DNA of 64,000 nucleotides from JACPYM01 sp963699175 (GTDB lineage: Bacteria; Acidobacteriota; Blastocatellia; RBC074): positions 8,122,001 through 8,186,000 of the forward strand of contig OY969418.1 in NCBI GenBank assembly GCA_963699175.1, read 5' to 3'. Positions 43,502 to 51,991 of this stretch are shown here, one piece after another. The translations under genes were made by a program, and so were the position numbers. The notes beneath the pieces were generated by a model. The model saw nothing but the letters and a program-made list of their open reading frames with translations, was not told where the DNA came from and did no database searches. Numbering within the stretch: position 1 is the first letter of the stretch; each line of letters starts with the position of its first letter.

Positions 43502-45901
43502 ATGCAGACACTGCTGCAAGACTTGCGCTATGGCGCGCGAATGCTGTGGAAAAATCCAGGCTTCACCGTTGTGGCCGTGCTCACGCTCGCCTTAGGCATC
43601 GGGGCGAACACGGCGATTTTCAGCGTAATCAATTCGGTGCTGATTAAGTCGCTGCCTTATCCGAATGCGGAACAGCTCGTGAGAGTTTGGGAAACGCTGC
43701 CCAACGGTGCGCGGGCAGGCGTGACGGCTGGCGCCTTCAAAGACTGGCGCGCGCATAGCTCTAAGTTGGCTCACGTCGCGCTCTTTAAGGACGTGCGGCT
43801 CAATCTCACTGGCAGCGGGACGCCAGAGCACGTTACTGGCTTGCAGGTCACCACAGAATTTCTTTCAGCCTTGGGCGTCACGCCAATGATTGGGCGAGGC
43901 TTCGTGGCTGGGGAAGATGCGCAGGGCGGCAACAATCGAGTCCTCATCTTGGCGCATCAATTTTGGCAGCGGCGTTATGGCGGCGATGATAGCGTAGTTG
44001 GGCAGACCGTTTCGCTCAATCAGATTCCTTACACAGTGATTGGCGTACTGCCTCCAGGCGCGCTACTGCAAGACGATGCCATGTTCCTACTGCCGTTCAT
44101 CGTTGATGTGGATTCTGACACGGTGAGGTGGACGCGCGGCTACGGTTGCTGCGGCGCGTTAGGCCGCCTGTCGCCAGGTGTCACGCTTGCTCAGGCCCAG
44201 GCTGAGTTGCAGAACGTCAGGCAACAACTTGCCGCCGAATATCCGGCAGCGAGAAAGGGCTGGAGCGTAGGCTTCTTCCCGCTGCAAGAGGATGTGACCG
44301 GTGATGTGCGCCCGACGCTCAGAGTCCTGCTGGCGACGGTGGGCTTGGTGCTGTTGATCGCCTGCGCGAATGTTTCCAACCTGTTGCTCGCGCGTGGCAA
44401 CGCCCGCGCCCGGGAGTTGGCCATCCGCTCGGCGCTCGGCGCTCGCACTGGACGCATCGTCCGTCAACTGCTCAGCGAGAGCTTGTTGCTCGCTTTGGTA
44501 GGCGGTGCGCTTGGGCTGCTGCTCGCGGTTTTCAGCATCAAGCTGTTGGCGGGCATGGTGACGGGGCAGCTTCCGCAAATGCTACAGCCTGAGCTAGACC
44601 TCAACGTACTGGCGTTTTCAGTTTTGATCGCTTGCGGCTGCGGTTTGTTATTCGGACTGCTTCCGGCCTTGCGTGCAAGCAAACCGGATTTGAATCAAGT
44701 GCTGAAGGAAACCGAACGAGGCGCACAGTCGGCTTCTAAGCGGCGCTCCCAGTCGCTGCTGGTAGTCGCCGAATTCGCCTTCACGTTGGTCTTGTTGGTC
44801 GGGGCGGGATTGTTTCTGCGCAGCTTTGTACGGCTGCTGGAAGCAGACACCGGCTTCAATCCCAAACACGTGCTGGCCTTCGACCTGTCATTTCCCAAAA
44901 CCAAGTATCCGAAAGCTGAAGATCAACAACGTTTCCTTAAAGAATTGACCGGGCACATCACGGCTTTGCCCGGCGTCGAGGCTGTGGGCGCGGTAACTAC
45001 CTTGCCGTTGAGCGGGCGCATGCGCGGTGGCAGTGTGCGTCGGGTTGATAAACCTGCGAGCAACGACTATGGCGTCAGAGATGATTTTGTGAGTGGTGAT
45101 TATTTTTCGGCGCTGCAAATCAAACTCCTGCGCGGTCGCGCGATTACAGAAGCCGACAACGTCCCCACCGCACGCCGCGTGCTGGTGATTGATGCGAAGA
45201 TTGCACGCGACCTCTATCCTGACGAAGACCCAATCGGCAAAGCGCTCACTTATGCGGATCAGACCTGGGAGATCGTGGGTGTCGCTGCGCCCATTCGCCA
45301 CGCTAGCCTGAGTAGCGATCCCGATCCCAGAATCTATGGCCCGCGCGCGCATTTTTCTTACCCGACCGCCGGGATGGTGGTGCGTTCTGCACTGCCGCCC
45401 ACCACGCTGGTCGAGACGGTTAGGAAAACCATTCTTGCAGTTGATCCCGATCAACCCATCGCCAATGTGCGCACGCTCGAAGAAGCCGTCCACAAATCAC
45501 TGGCCCAGCAGCGCACGACGCTGATCCTGTTGGGCCTGTTTGCCGTGGTCGCCATCAGCCTCGCCTGCATTGGTATCTACGGTGTGATGTCGTACTCAGT
45601 CGGCCAGCGCGCTCGCGAAATCAGCATCCGCCTCGCCTTGGGCGCACAACGGCGCGAGATCATCCAGTTGGTTTTGACAGGCGGTATGAAACCGGCGCTC
45701 ATTGGCATCGTGATCGGATTGGCGGCGGCATTCGCGCTGTCGCGGCTCCTTGAGAAGCTGTTATTTGAGGTCAAAGCACACGACCCTTTGGTCCTCATTG
45801 CTTCAATGTGCCTGCTCGGAATGTTGGCGGCCTTTTCCATCTACTTCCCGGCGCGTCGTGCAGCACGGCTTGATCCAATGGTGGCGTTGCGGAGTGAGTA
45901 A
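43502..45901 (+). CDS. ADOP-type duplicated FtsX/MacB-like permease, copy 9
   Basis: Two ATGs are adjacent (43499 and 43502); the second has the better distance to GGAGG and gives the family start MQTLLQDLRYGARMLWKNPG. The 799-residue product has coupling loops ARELAIRSALGARTGRI and AREISIRLALGAQRREI and ends ARLDPMVALRSE, with Ser instead of Tyr in the last motif, as in the next copy. A Cys-rich bit (GYGCCGALG) lies in the first periplasmic domain. It is followed after 35 bp by copy 10, so copies 9-11 are probably one operon. Confidence 0.95.
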   Translation: MQTLLQDLRYGARMLWKNPGFTVVAVLTLALGIGANTAIFSVINSVLIKSLPYPNAEQLVRVWETLPNGARAGVTAGAFKDWRAHSSKLAHVALFKDVRLNLTGSGTPEHVTGLQVTTEFLSALGVTPMIGRGFVAGEDAQGGNNRVLILAHQFWQRRYGGDDSVVGQTVSLNQIPYTVIGVLPPGALLQDDAMFLLPFIVDVDSDTVRWTRGYGCCGALGRLSPGVTLAQAQAELQNVRQQLAAEYPAARKGWSVGFFPLQEDVTGDVRPTLRVLLATVGLVLLIACANVSNLLLARGNARARELAIRSALGARTGRIVRQLLSESLLLALVGGALGLLLAVFSIKLLAGMVTGQLPQMLQPELDLNVLAFSVLIACGCGLLFGLLPALRASKPDLNQVLKETERGAQSASKRRSQSLLVVAEFAFTLVLLVGAGLFLRSFVRLLEADTGFNPKHVLAFDLSFPKTKYPKAEDQQRFLKELTGHITALPGVEAVGAVTTLPLSGRMRGGSVRRVDKPASNDYGVRDDFVSGDYFSALQIKLLRGRAITEADNVPTARRVLVIDAKIARDLYPDEDPIGKALTYADQTWEIVGVAAPIRHASLSSDPDPRIYGPRAHFSYPTAGMVVRSALPPTTLVETVRKTILAVDPDQPIANVRTLEEAVHKSLAQQRTTLILLGLFAVVAISLACIGIYGVMSYSVGQRAREISIRLALGAQRREIIQLVLTGGMKPALIGIVIGLAAAFALSRLLEKLLFEVKAHDPLVLIASMCLLGMLAAFSIYFPARRAARLDPMVALRSE

Positions 45902-45936
45902 TGCCAGCGGAATGGAACGATGAGTAAGGAGAACTT

Positions 45937-48486
45937 ATGCAGACCTTGCTGCAAGACCTACGCTACGGCGTGCGAATGTTGCTGAAGAATCCTGGCTTCG
46001 CCTTGATTGCCGTGCTCACGCTGGCATTGGGCATCGGTGCCAACACGGCAATCTTTTCCCTCGTCAATGAGGTGCTCCTCCGCTCGTTGCCGGTGAAAAA
46101 TCCCGACGAGCTTGTCCTCTTCCGCAACGTCGAAGGCTGGCGTGGCCGCATGTCGCGGGCCGGAGAGAACAATGGCTCGCTTGATCCCGCCACCGGACGG
46201 CCCGCCAGCACTTCGTTTTCGCTGCTCGCGTTTGAACGCTTTCGCGCTCACCATCCGGCGCTTTCCGACGTGTTCGCCTACGCGCCGTTCAACCAGATCA
46301 ACCTCCTGATTGACGGTCAGCCCGAAACGAACATCTTGGGCCAACTCGTTTCCGGCACCTATTACACTGGCCTGGGTGTGCCTGCGATTCGCGGTCGGAC
46401 GCTCGCACCCGAAGATGACCAGCCTGCCGCTGAGCCGGTCGCCGTCATCTCTCACCGTTACTGGCAAAACCGTTTTGGCGGCGATCCGGGAGTCATCGGC
46501 AAAACGATTCAGATAAATAAAGTCCCGGTGACGATCATCGGCGTCACCCCGGCTGGCTTTGCAGGCGCGCTGCAGATCGGCGAATCCGCAGACATCTCCG
46601 TGCCCCTCGCGCACCACGCGCGCTTTCAGCCGGATCGCGGCATTAATAGAGCCAAGCCCTGGTATTGGTGGATCCGCATGATTGGTCGCCTCGCGCCCCA
46701 GGCTACCGCCGCGCAAGCGCGCGCTGGCCTCGAACCGATCTTCCAGGAAGCCGCGCGCGAAGGCTGGCGCGCGGGCCGAGCACTCGATACCACGCCGCGT
46801 GACATGCCCGATCTTTCGACACTCGCCGCAGACCCCGGTGGCCAAGGCGAAAACGACAGGCGCCGCCAATATGCCCAGTCCTTGCGTATCCTGATGGGCC
46901 TGGTCAGCCTGGTGTTGCTAGCCGCCTGCGCCAATGTTGCCAATCTATTGCTAGCCCGAGGGGCAACTCGCCGCCGCGAATTCGCCCTGCGCCTCGCGCT
47001 TGGCGCCAGCCGCGTCCGCGTCATCCGGCAGCTTCTGGTCGAAAGTCTGCTGCTGGCGTCCCTCGGCGCCGCGCTTGGCGCGCTGTTCGCGCATTGGAGC
47101 CGAGGCCTGCTCGTGGGGCTGCGCCAGTTCGGCGGGTCCCCGGCAGTGCTTGATCTACCGCTCGACGGGCGCGTCTTCGGCTTCACCATCGCAGTCACTG
47201 CCGCCACCGCGCTGCTCTTCGGCCTGGCTCCCGCGATCCGCGCCACGCGCCTCAACCTGACCGCCGAGTTTCAGGGCGGCACCCGACAACTCGGAGCCAG
47301 CGTGCGCTCGCGGCTCAGCCAGGCCCTGATGACCACACAGATCGCGCTCTCGCTCGTGCTGCTGGTCAGCACGGGGCTTTTCGTCCGCACGCTGCGCAAC
47401 CTGCAACAGGTTGATCCCGGCTTCAACCCGCGCCAACTCGCCCTCTTTCGCATAGACGCCGTCTCCGCCGGTTATAGTCAGGAGCAGTTCGCCGCGCTGC
47501 AAGCGCGCCTGCAAGCGCGGCTCGAAAGCATTCCCGGCGTGCGTGCTGCCACCTTCTCACGAGTCGCGCTGCTGTCTGGCACACGGAGCAACCGCAGGAT
47601 TACCGTACCGGGCTACACGCCGCCGCCGGGCGCTTCGATGATCTTCAACCTCAATGGCCTTGCGCCCAATTTTCTTGCCGCGCTGGAAATTCCGCTGCTT
47701 TTTGGTCGCGGCTTCACCGACCATGACACCGCCAGCGGGCCGAAAGTCGCGATTGTCAATCAATCGTTCGCGCGACAAATTTTCGGCGACGAAAACCCCA
47801 TTGGCCGCCGCTTCAGCTTCGGCGGCACCCCCACCGCCAACGCTACCGAAATTGAAATCGTCGGCGTTGCCCGCGACGCGAAATACACCGGGCTGCGCGA
47901 GGCCTCGTCCCCGACCATTTACGTGCCCGCGACCCAGATGCTGGAGGGAGTCGCCAATTACTGCGTGCGCGCTGCCGGCAATCCTGCCGCGCTATTTCCC
48001 GCGCTCCGCGCCGCCGTGAGAGAGCTTGATCCCACCTTGCCCGTTCTCAACCTCCGCACGCAGGACGAGCAGATAGCGCGTATCAACTCGGAGGAGAGAC
48101 TCTTCGTGCAGCTCTCCGGCTTTTTCGGAGTTGTGGCACTGGTCCTTGCGTGCGTTGGACTCTACGGCCTAATGTCTTTCCTCGTACTCAACCGCACGGG
48201 CGAAATCGGCTTGCGCATGGCCCTCGGCGCGCTACCCGGGCAAGTGTTGTGGATGATCCTGCGCGAATCGCTCGCGCTGGTCAGCCTCGGCGTCGTGCTT
48301 GGCCTCCTGGCAGCGTACGGCAGCGGCCAGTTCATTCAATCAATGCTCTTTGGCCTGTCACCCGCCGACTCGCTGACCTACGGCGCTGTCGCCTTGCTTC
48401 TTGTCGTGGTGGCGCTGCTCGCATCCCTACTTCCCGCCCGCCGCGCCGCTCGGGTGGAGCCGATGACGGCGCTCAGGAGCGAATAA
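45937..48486 (+). CDS. ADOP-type duplicated FtsX/MacB-like permease, copy 10 (long form)
   Basis: At 849 residues this is the longest ADOP here. It begins MQTLLQDLRYGVRMLLKNPG after AAGGAGA. The long first periplasmic domain has an insert around GRMSRAGENNGSLDPATG and DLSTLAADPGGQGENDRRR. Coupling loops are RREFALRLALGASRVRV and TGEIGLRMALGALPGQV, the most divergent of the set. It ends ARVEPMTALRSE. Codon use leans to C-ending codons more than in its neighbours, which may mean a different origin. Gap to the next ADOP is 36 bp. Confidence 0.94.
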   Translation: MQTLLQDLRYGVRMLLKNPGFALIAVLTLALGIGANTAIFSLVNEVLLRSLPVKNPDELVLFRNVEGWRGRMSRAGENNGSLDPATGRPASTSFSLLAFERFRAHHPALSDVFAYAPFNQINLLIDGQPETNILGQLVSGTYYTGLGVPAIRGRTLAPEDDQPAAEPVAVISHRYWQNRFGGDPGVIGKTIQINKVPVTIIGVTPAGFAGALQIGESADISVPLAHHARFQPDRGINRAKPWYWWIRMIGRLAPQATAAQARAGLEPIFQEAAREGWRAGRALDTTPRDMPDLSTLAADPGGQGENDRRRQYAQSLRILMGLVSLVLLAACANVANLLLARGATRRREFALRLALGASRVRVIRQLLVESLLLASLGAALGALFAHWSRGLLVGLRQFGGSPAVLDLPLDGRVFGFTIAVTAATALLFGLAPAIRATRLNLTAEFQGGTRQLGASVRSRLSQALMTTQIALSLVLLVSTGLFVRTLRNLQQVDPGFNPRQLALFRIDAVSAGYSQEQFAALQARLQARLESIPGVRAATFSRVALLSGTRSNRRITVPGYTPPPGASMIFNLNGLAPNFLAALEIPLLFGRGFTDHDTASGPKVAIVNQSFARQIFGDENPIGRRFSFGGTPTANATEIEIVGVARDAKYTGLREASSPTIYVPATQMLEGVANYCVRAAGNPAALFPALRAAVRELDPTLPVLNLRTQDEQIARINSEERLFVQLSGFFGVVALVLACVGLYGLMSFLVLNRTGEIGLRMALGALPGQVLWMILRESLALVSLGVVLGLLAAYGSGQFIQSMLFGLSPADSLTYGAVALLLVVVALLASLLPARRAARVEPMTALRSE

Positions 48487-48522
48487 CAACGTCCAATCAG
48501 AAACGATGAACGAGGAGAATTT

Positions 48523-50931
48523 ATGCAAACACTCTGGCAAGACATGCGTTACAGCCTGCGAATGCTGATGAAGAATCCGGGCTTTGCTTTCGTCGCCGTC
48601 TTCACGCTGGCGCTCGGCATCGGCGCGAACACGACCATCTTCAGTTTCGTGAATGGCATTCTGTTGCGCCCGCTGCCCTACCCGGAGCCTGAGCGATTGG
48701 CGTTGCTCCAAGAGACCGCGCTCAAGCGGGGCGTGACTGCGATGGGCGTGTCGTACCCGAACACCCTGGACTGGCGCGAGCAGAACCGCGTGTTTACAGA
48801 TGTGGCGACTTACCAGGGGAGCAACTTTTCGCTAACGGGCGTCGGCGAGCCGGAACAACTTCGCGGCACGCGTGTCTCGCACGGGTTGTTCGAGATTCTG
48901 CGCGTCGCGCCGCTGCTGGGGCGGACGTTCACGGCGGAGGAAGACCGCCCCGAACAAGACGGCGTCGTCATCCTTGGGCACGGCCTCTGGCAAAGCCGCT
49001 TTGGCAGCAACCCGCAGATCATCGGCCAGCAAATCACGCTCAGCAACCGCCCGCGCACGATCATCGGCGTGATGCCACCCGGCTTCAAATTCCCAGAGAT
49101 TGCCGAACTGTGGGTGCCGCTCGCGCTCACTACGAAGTTGTGGACGCGCACCGACCACGGCCTGGGCTCGGTGGCACGCTTAAAAGACGGCGTAAGCTTT
49201 GAACAGGCGCAGACCGAGTTGAACGCCATTGCGCGGCGCATCGAGGAACAGAATCCGATTACGAACGAAGGGCTGGGCGTTAGCGTCTCTAGCATGCACA
49301 AGGCATTGTCAGGTGATTATCGTGAAGCCCTGCTGATTCTGCTCGGCGTAGTCGGCTGCGTGCTGTTGGTGGCGTGTGCGAACGTCGCGAACCTGCTGCT
49401 GGCGCGGGCCTCGGCGCGGCAGAAAGAGGCTGCGCTGCGTGCGGCGCTCGGCGCCAGCCGCTGGCGGATCATGCGGCAACTGCTGACGGAAAGTTTGCTG
49501 CTCGGTGCGGCGGGCGGAGTGCTCGGACTGGCGCTGGCTGTGTGGGGTCTTAAGCTGCTGCTGGCTGCGATCCCGATCAAGCTGCCATTCTGGATGAATT
49601 TCAATCTCGACCCGCGCGTGTTGATCTTCACGCTCGGCGTCTCGTTGTTGACCGGGCTGGTCTTCGGCGTTGTGCCGGCGCTGCAAGCGTCGCAGACCGA
49701 CCTTAACGAAGTGCTCAAGGAAGGTGGCCGTGGCGCTGGTGCAGTAGTTCGCCACCGCTCGCGCAGCCTGTTAGTAGTGGTGGAGGTCGCACTCTCACTG
49801 GTGCTGTTAGTCGGCGCGGGTTTGATGATGCAGAGCTTTCTGCGTTTGCAACACGTCAGCGCCGGACTGAACCCCACGGGCGTGTTGACGGCGTCGGTGG
49901 CGCTGCCGGGAGCGAAGTACGACAGAGAGCGGCGCAGCGCCTTCTTCCAGCAGTTGATGGAGCGCATCCGGGCAGTGCCCGGCGTCGAAGCCGCTGGAGC
50001 CACCTCGACTTTGCCGCTGAGCGGCGGAGGCTGGGGCCGCAGCCTGACAGTCGAAGGCTTTCCCGTCCTCTCCGTCGGGCAAGCGCCGATGATCCAGCAT
50101 AACGTGATCACGCCGGGATACTTTCGCGCGTTGGGCATTCCTCTCCTGATGGGCCGCGACTTCAGCGAGACCGACGCGCAGGACGCGCCCAAGGTGACGA
50201 TCATTGACGAGAGTTTGGCGCGCGAGTACTGGCCGCAGCAAAGCCCGCTCGGCAAGCGCGTCCGCTTCGGGCCGCCGGAGGACAACGAACCCTGGCATAC
50301 AGTGGTGGGTGTGGTTGGCACAGTGCGGCACGAGCGACTGGACGCCGAGACAAGAAAGAGCGTCTACCTGGCGCATCGGCAAATCCCGGTTAATGGCATG
50401 GCGCTGGCAGTACGTGCGACGGCAAACCCGGCGAGTCTGGCCGGGGCGGTGCGCGGCCAAGTCAAAGAGCTTGACCCCGATCTGCCAGTCACGAAGGTGC
50501 TGACGATGGAAGAGGTCATAGCCCAATCGGTCTGGCAGCCGCGCCTCTACACGATCCTGTTTGGCGTCTTCGCCGCCGTGGCACTCTTGCTGGCCGCTGT
50601 AGGCATCTATGGCGTAATGGCCTACACGGTCACGACCCGAACGCACGAGATCGGCGTGCGCGTGGCGCTGGGTGCGCAGACCCGCGATGTGTTGCGGTTG
50701 ATCATTGGCCAAGGAATGCGGCTGGCGTTAGTCGGAGTGGCGCTGGGGTTGGTGGGTGCATTCGCGTTGACTCGCTTGATGAAGAATTTGTTGTTCGAGG
50801 TGAAAGCGACCGATCCGCTGACCTTCGCCGCGCTTGCCACGTTGTTGGCGCTGATTGCCCTGGCGGCCTGCTGGATTCCGGCGCGGCGGGCGGCGAAGGT
50901 TGACCCGATGGTTGCACTGCGCTACGAATAA
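48523..50931 (+). CDS. ADOP-type duplicated FtsX/MacB-like permease, copy 11
   Basis: This 802-residue copy begins MQTLWQDMRYSLRMLMKNPG with GAGGAG seven bases before the ATG. Coupling loops are QKEAALRAALGASRWRI and THEIGVRVALGAQTRDV, and it ends AKVDPMVALRYE. It is the last gene of the 33.8-50.9 kb ADOP group, and a perfect 22-bp hairpin follows its stop codon. Confidence 0.95.
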   Translation: MQTLWQDMRYSLRMLMKNPGFAFVAVFTLALGIGANTTIFSFVNGILLRPLPYPEPERLALLQETALKRGVTAMGVSYPNTLDWREQNRVFTDVATYQGSNFSLTGVGEPEQLRGTRVSHGLFEILRVAPLLGRTFTAEEDRPEQDGVVILGHGLWQSRFGSNPQIIGQQITLSNRPRTIIGVMPPGFKFPEIAELWVPLALTTKLWTRTDHGLGSVARLKDGVSFEQAQTELNAIARRIEEQNPITNEGLGVSVSSMHKALSGDYREALLILLGVVGCVLLVACANVANLLLARASARQKEAALRAALGASRWRIMRQLLTESLLLGAAGGVLGLALAVWGLKLLLAAIPIKLPFWMNFNLDPRVLIFTLGVSLLTGLVFGVVPALQASQTDLNEVLKEGGRGAGAVVRHRSRSLLVVVEVALSLVLLVGAGLMMQSFLRLQHVSAGLNPTGVLTASVALPGAKYDRERRSAFFQQLMERIRAVPGVEAAGATSTLPLSGGGWGRSLTVEGFPVLSVGQAPMIQHNVITPGYFRALGIPLLMGRDFSETDAQDAPKVTIIDESLAREYWPQQSPLGKRVRFGPPEDNEPWHTVVGVVGTVRHERLDAETRKSVYLAHRQIPVNGMALAVRATANPASLAGAVRGQVKELDPDLPVTKVLTMEEVIAQSVWQPRLYTILFGVFAAVALLLAAVGIYGVMAYTVTTRTHEIGVRVALGAQTRDVLRLIIGQGMRLALVGVALGLVGAFALTRLMKNLLFEVKATDPLTFAALATLLALIALAACWIPARRAAKVDPMVALRYE

Positions 50932-50965
50932 TAGATGTTATCGGGAGTAGCTCAAGTGAGTCGTT

Positions 50966-51052
50966 CAACCACGGGGAACACGGGGAAGAATTGATAGAAA
51001 AGAAAGGGCCAAACCTTATCTCCTATAGCTTTCCCCGTGTTCCCCGTGGTTG
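50966..51052. repeat. ACGGGGAAC-unit hairpin after ADOP copy 11
   Basis: The arms 50966-50987 and 51031-51052 are perfect 22-base complements with a 43-base loop, each made of two CACGGGGAA units. It separates the ADOP group from the AraC regulator gene and may limit readthrough, though no U-run follows. Confidence 0.7.
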
Positions 51053-51105
51053 CTTCCCACTTAAAGCCGATAATGTCTAATGATCTCTAGCGGTTGGACA
51101 GAGAT

Positions 51106-51927
51106 ATGAGATTTTCGTTCGGTGGCTTTTACGGCGATTTGCAAAAACGCGCCGAGGTAGCTGGCATCGGCTTGACCGAAACCGTCTACCCGGCAAACGC
51201 CCGCTTGCCGCTGCACACGCACGAAAGCTTGTATTTCTGTCTCGTGCTCAAAGGCAGCTACGAAGAGAGCGATGCCCGCCAACAGCGCTTGTGCCGTCCG
51301 GCGATGTTGGTCTTTCATCCGGCGGGCGCGGCCCACGCCAATTGTTTCGGCAAAGAGGGCGGCGCTTGCTTCAATCTGGAGTTCGGTGCGATCTGGCTGG
51401 AGAGAATCAGAGAAGTTGCGCCCCTGCTTGATGCGCCCGCGATTTTCGCCGATCCGGCTACCGCTGGGTTGGCGGCGCGGCTGCGCAACGAATTTTATTT
51501 GATGGATAACCTCTCTGCGCTAGCGATTGAAAGTTTGGCGTTGGAGATGATCGTTGCCACTGCCCGCCAGCATCCGCTCAAAGATAAGCGCAGAGCCGCT
51601 CCGCCGCGCTGGTTGAAGCAGGCCGAGGAATTGATTCGCGCGCGCTTTGCCGAGCCGTTGACGTTGGGAGAGATTGCCGCGATCGTCAACCGACACCCGG
51701 TGCACCTTGCTCGGCAGTTTCGCTCGCAGCACGGTTGCACGATTGGCGATTACATCCGCCGCCTGCGCCTAGACAACGCCTGTCACCGTTTGACCGCGAC
51801 CGATGAAGCGCTAGTGATGATTGCGTTGGCCTGTGGCTTTGCTGGGCAGGCGCACTTCTCGACTTCTTTCAAACGCGCGACCGGCCTCTCGCCGAATCAG
51901 TATCGCGAAGCGTTTCGCGCACGCTAA
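51106..51927 (+). CDS. AraC-family transcriptional regulator (cupin N-terminal domain)
   Basis: The 273-residue product from the ATG at 51106 has an N-terminal cupin-like domain (ARLPLHTHESLYFCLVLKGSYEE, MLVFHPAGAAHAN) and a C-terminal double helix-turn-helix (LTLGEIAAIVNRHPVHLARQF and ALACGFAGQAHFSTSFKRATGLSPNQYREAF). Such proteins usually activate nearby genes after binding a small ligand. The M1 peptidase gene follows 64 bp downstream on the same strand and could be co-transcribed. A TTG four codons earlier is an alternative start. Confidence 0.92.
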   Translation: MRFSFGGFYGDLQKRAEVAGIGLTETVYPANARLPLHTHESLYFCLVLKGSYEESDARQQRLCRPAMLVFHPAGAAHANCFGKEGGACFNLEFGAIWLERIREVAPLLDAPAIFADPATAGLAARLRNEFYLMDNLSALAIESLALEMIVATARQHPLKDKRRAAPPRWLKQAEELIRARFAEPLTLGEIAAIVNRHPVHLARQFRSQHGCTIGDYIRRLRLDNACHRLTATDEALVMIALACGFAGQAHFSTSFKRATGLSPNQYREAFRAR

Positions 51928-51991
51928 TCCAACGCAAAAAGGTTTGGCAGATGAAAGACCTCGCGTTTGGCAGCGTGGCAAACTTTCGGCC

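Noticed and set aside
50966..51052. Rho-independent terminator.
   Set aside because: The stem is perfect, but the loop is 43 bases and no T-run follows.
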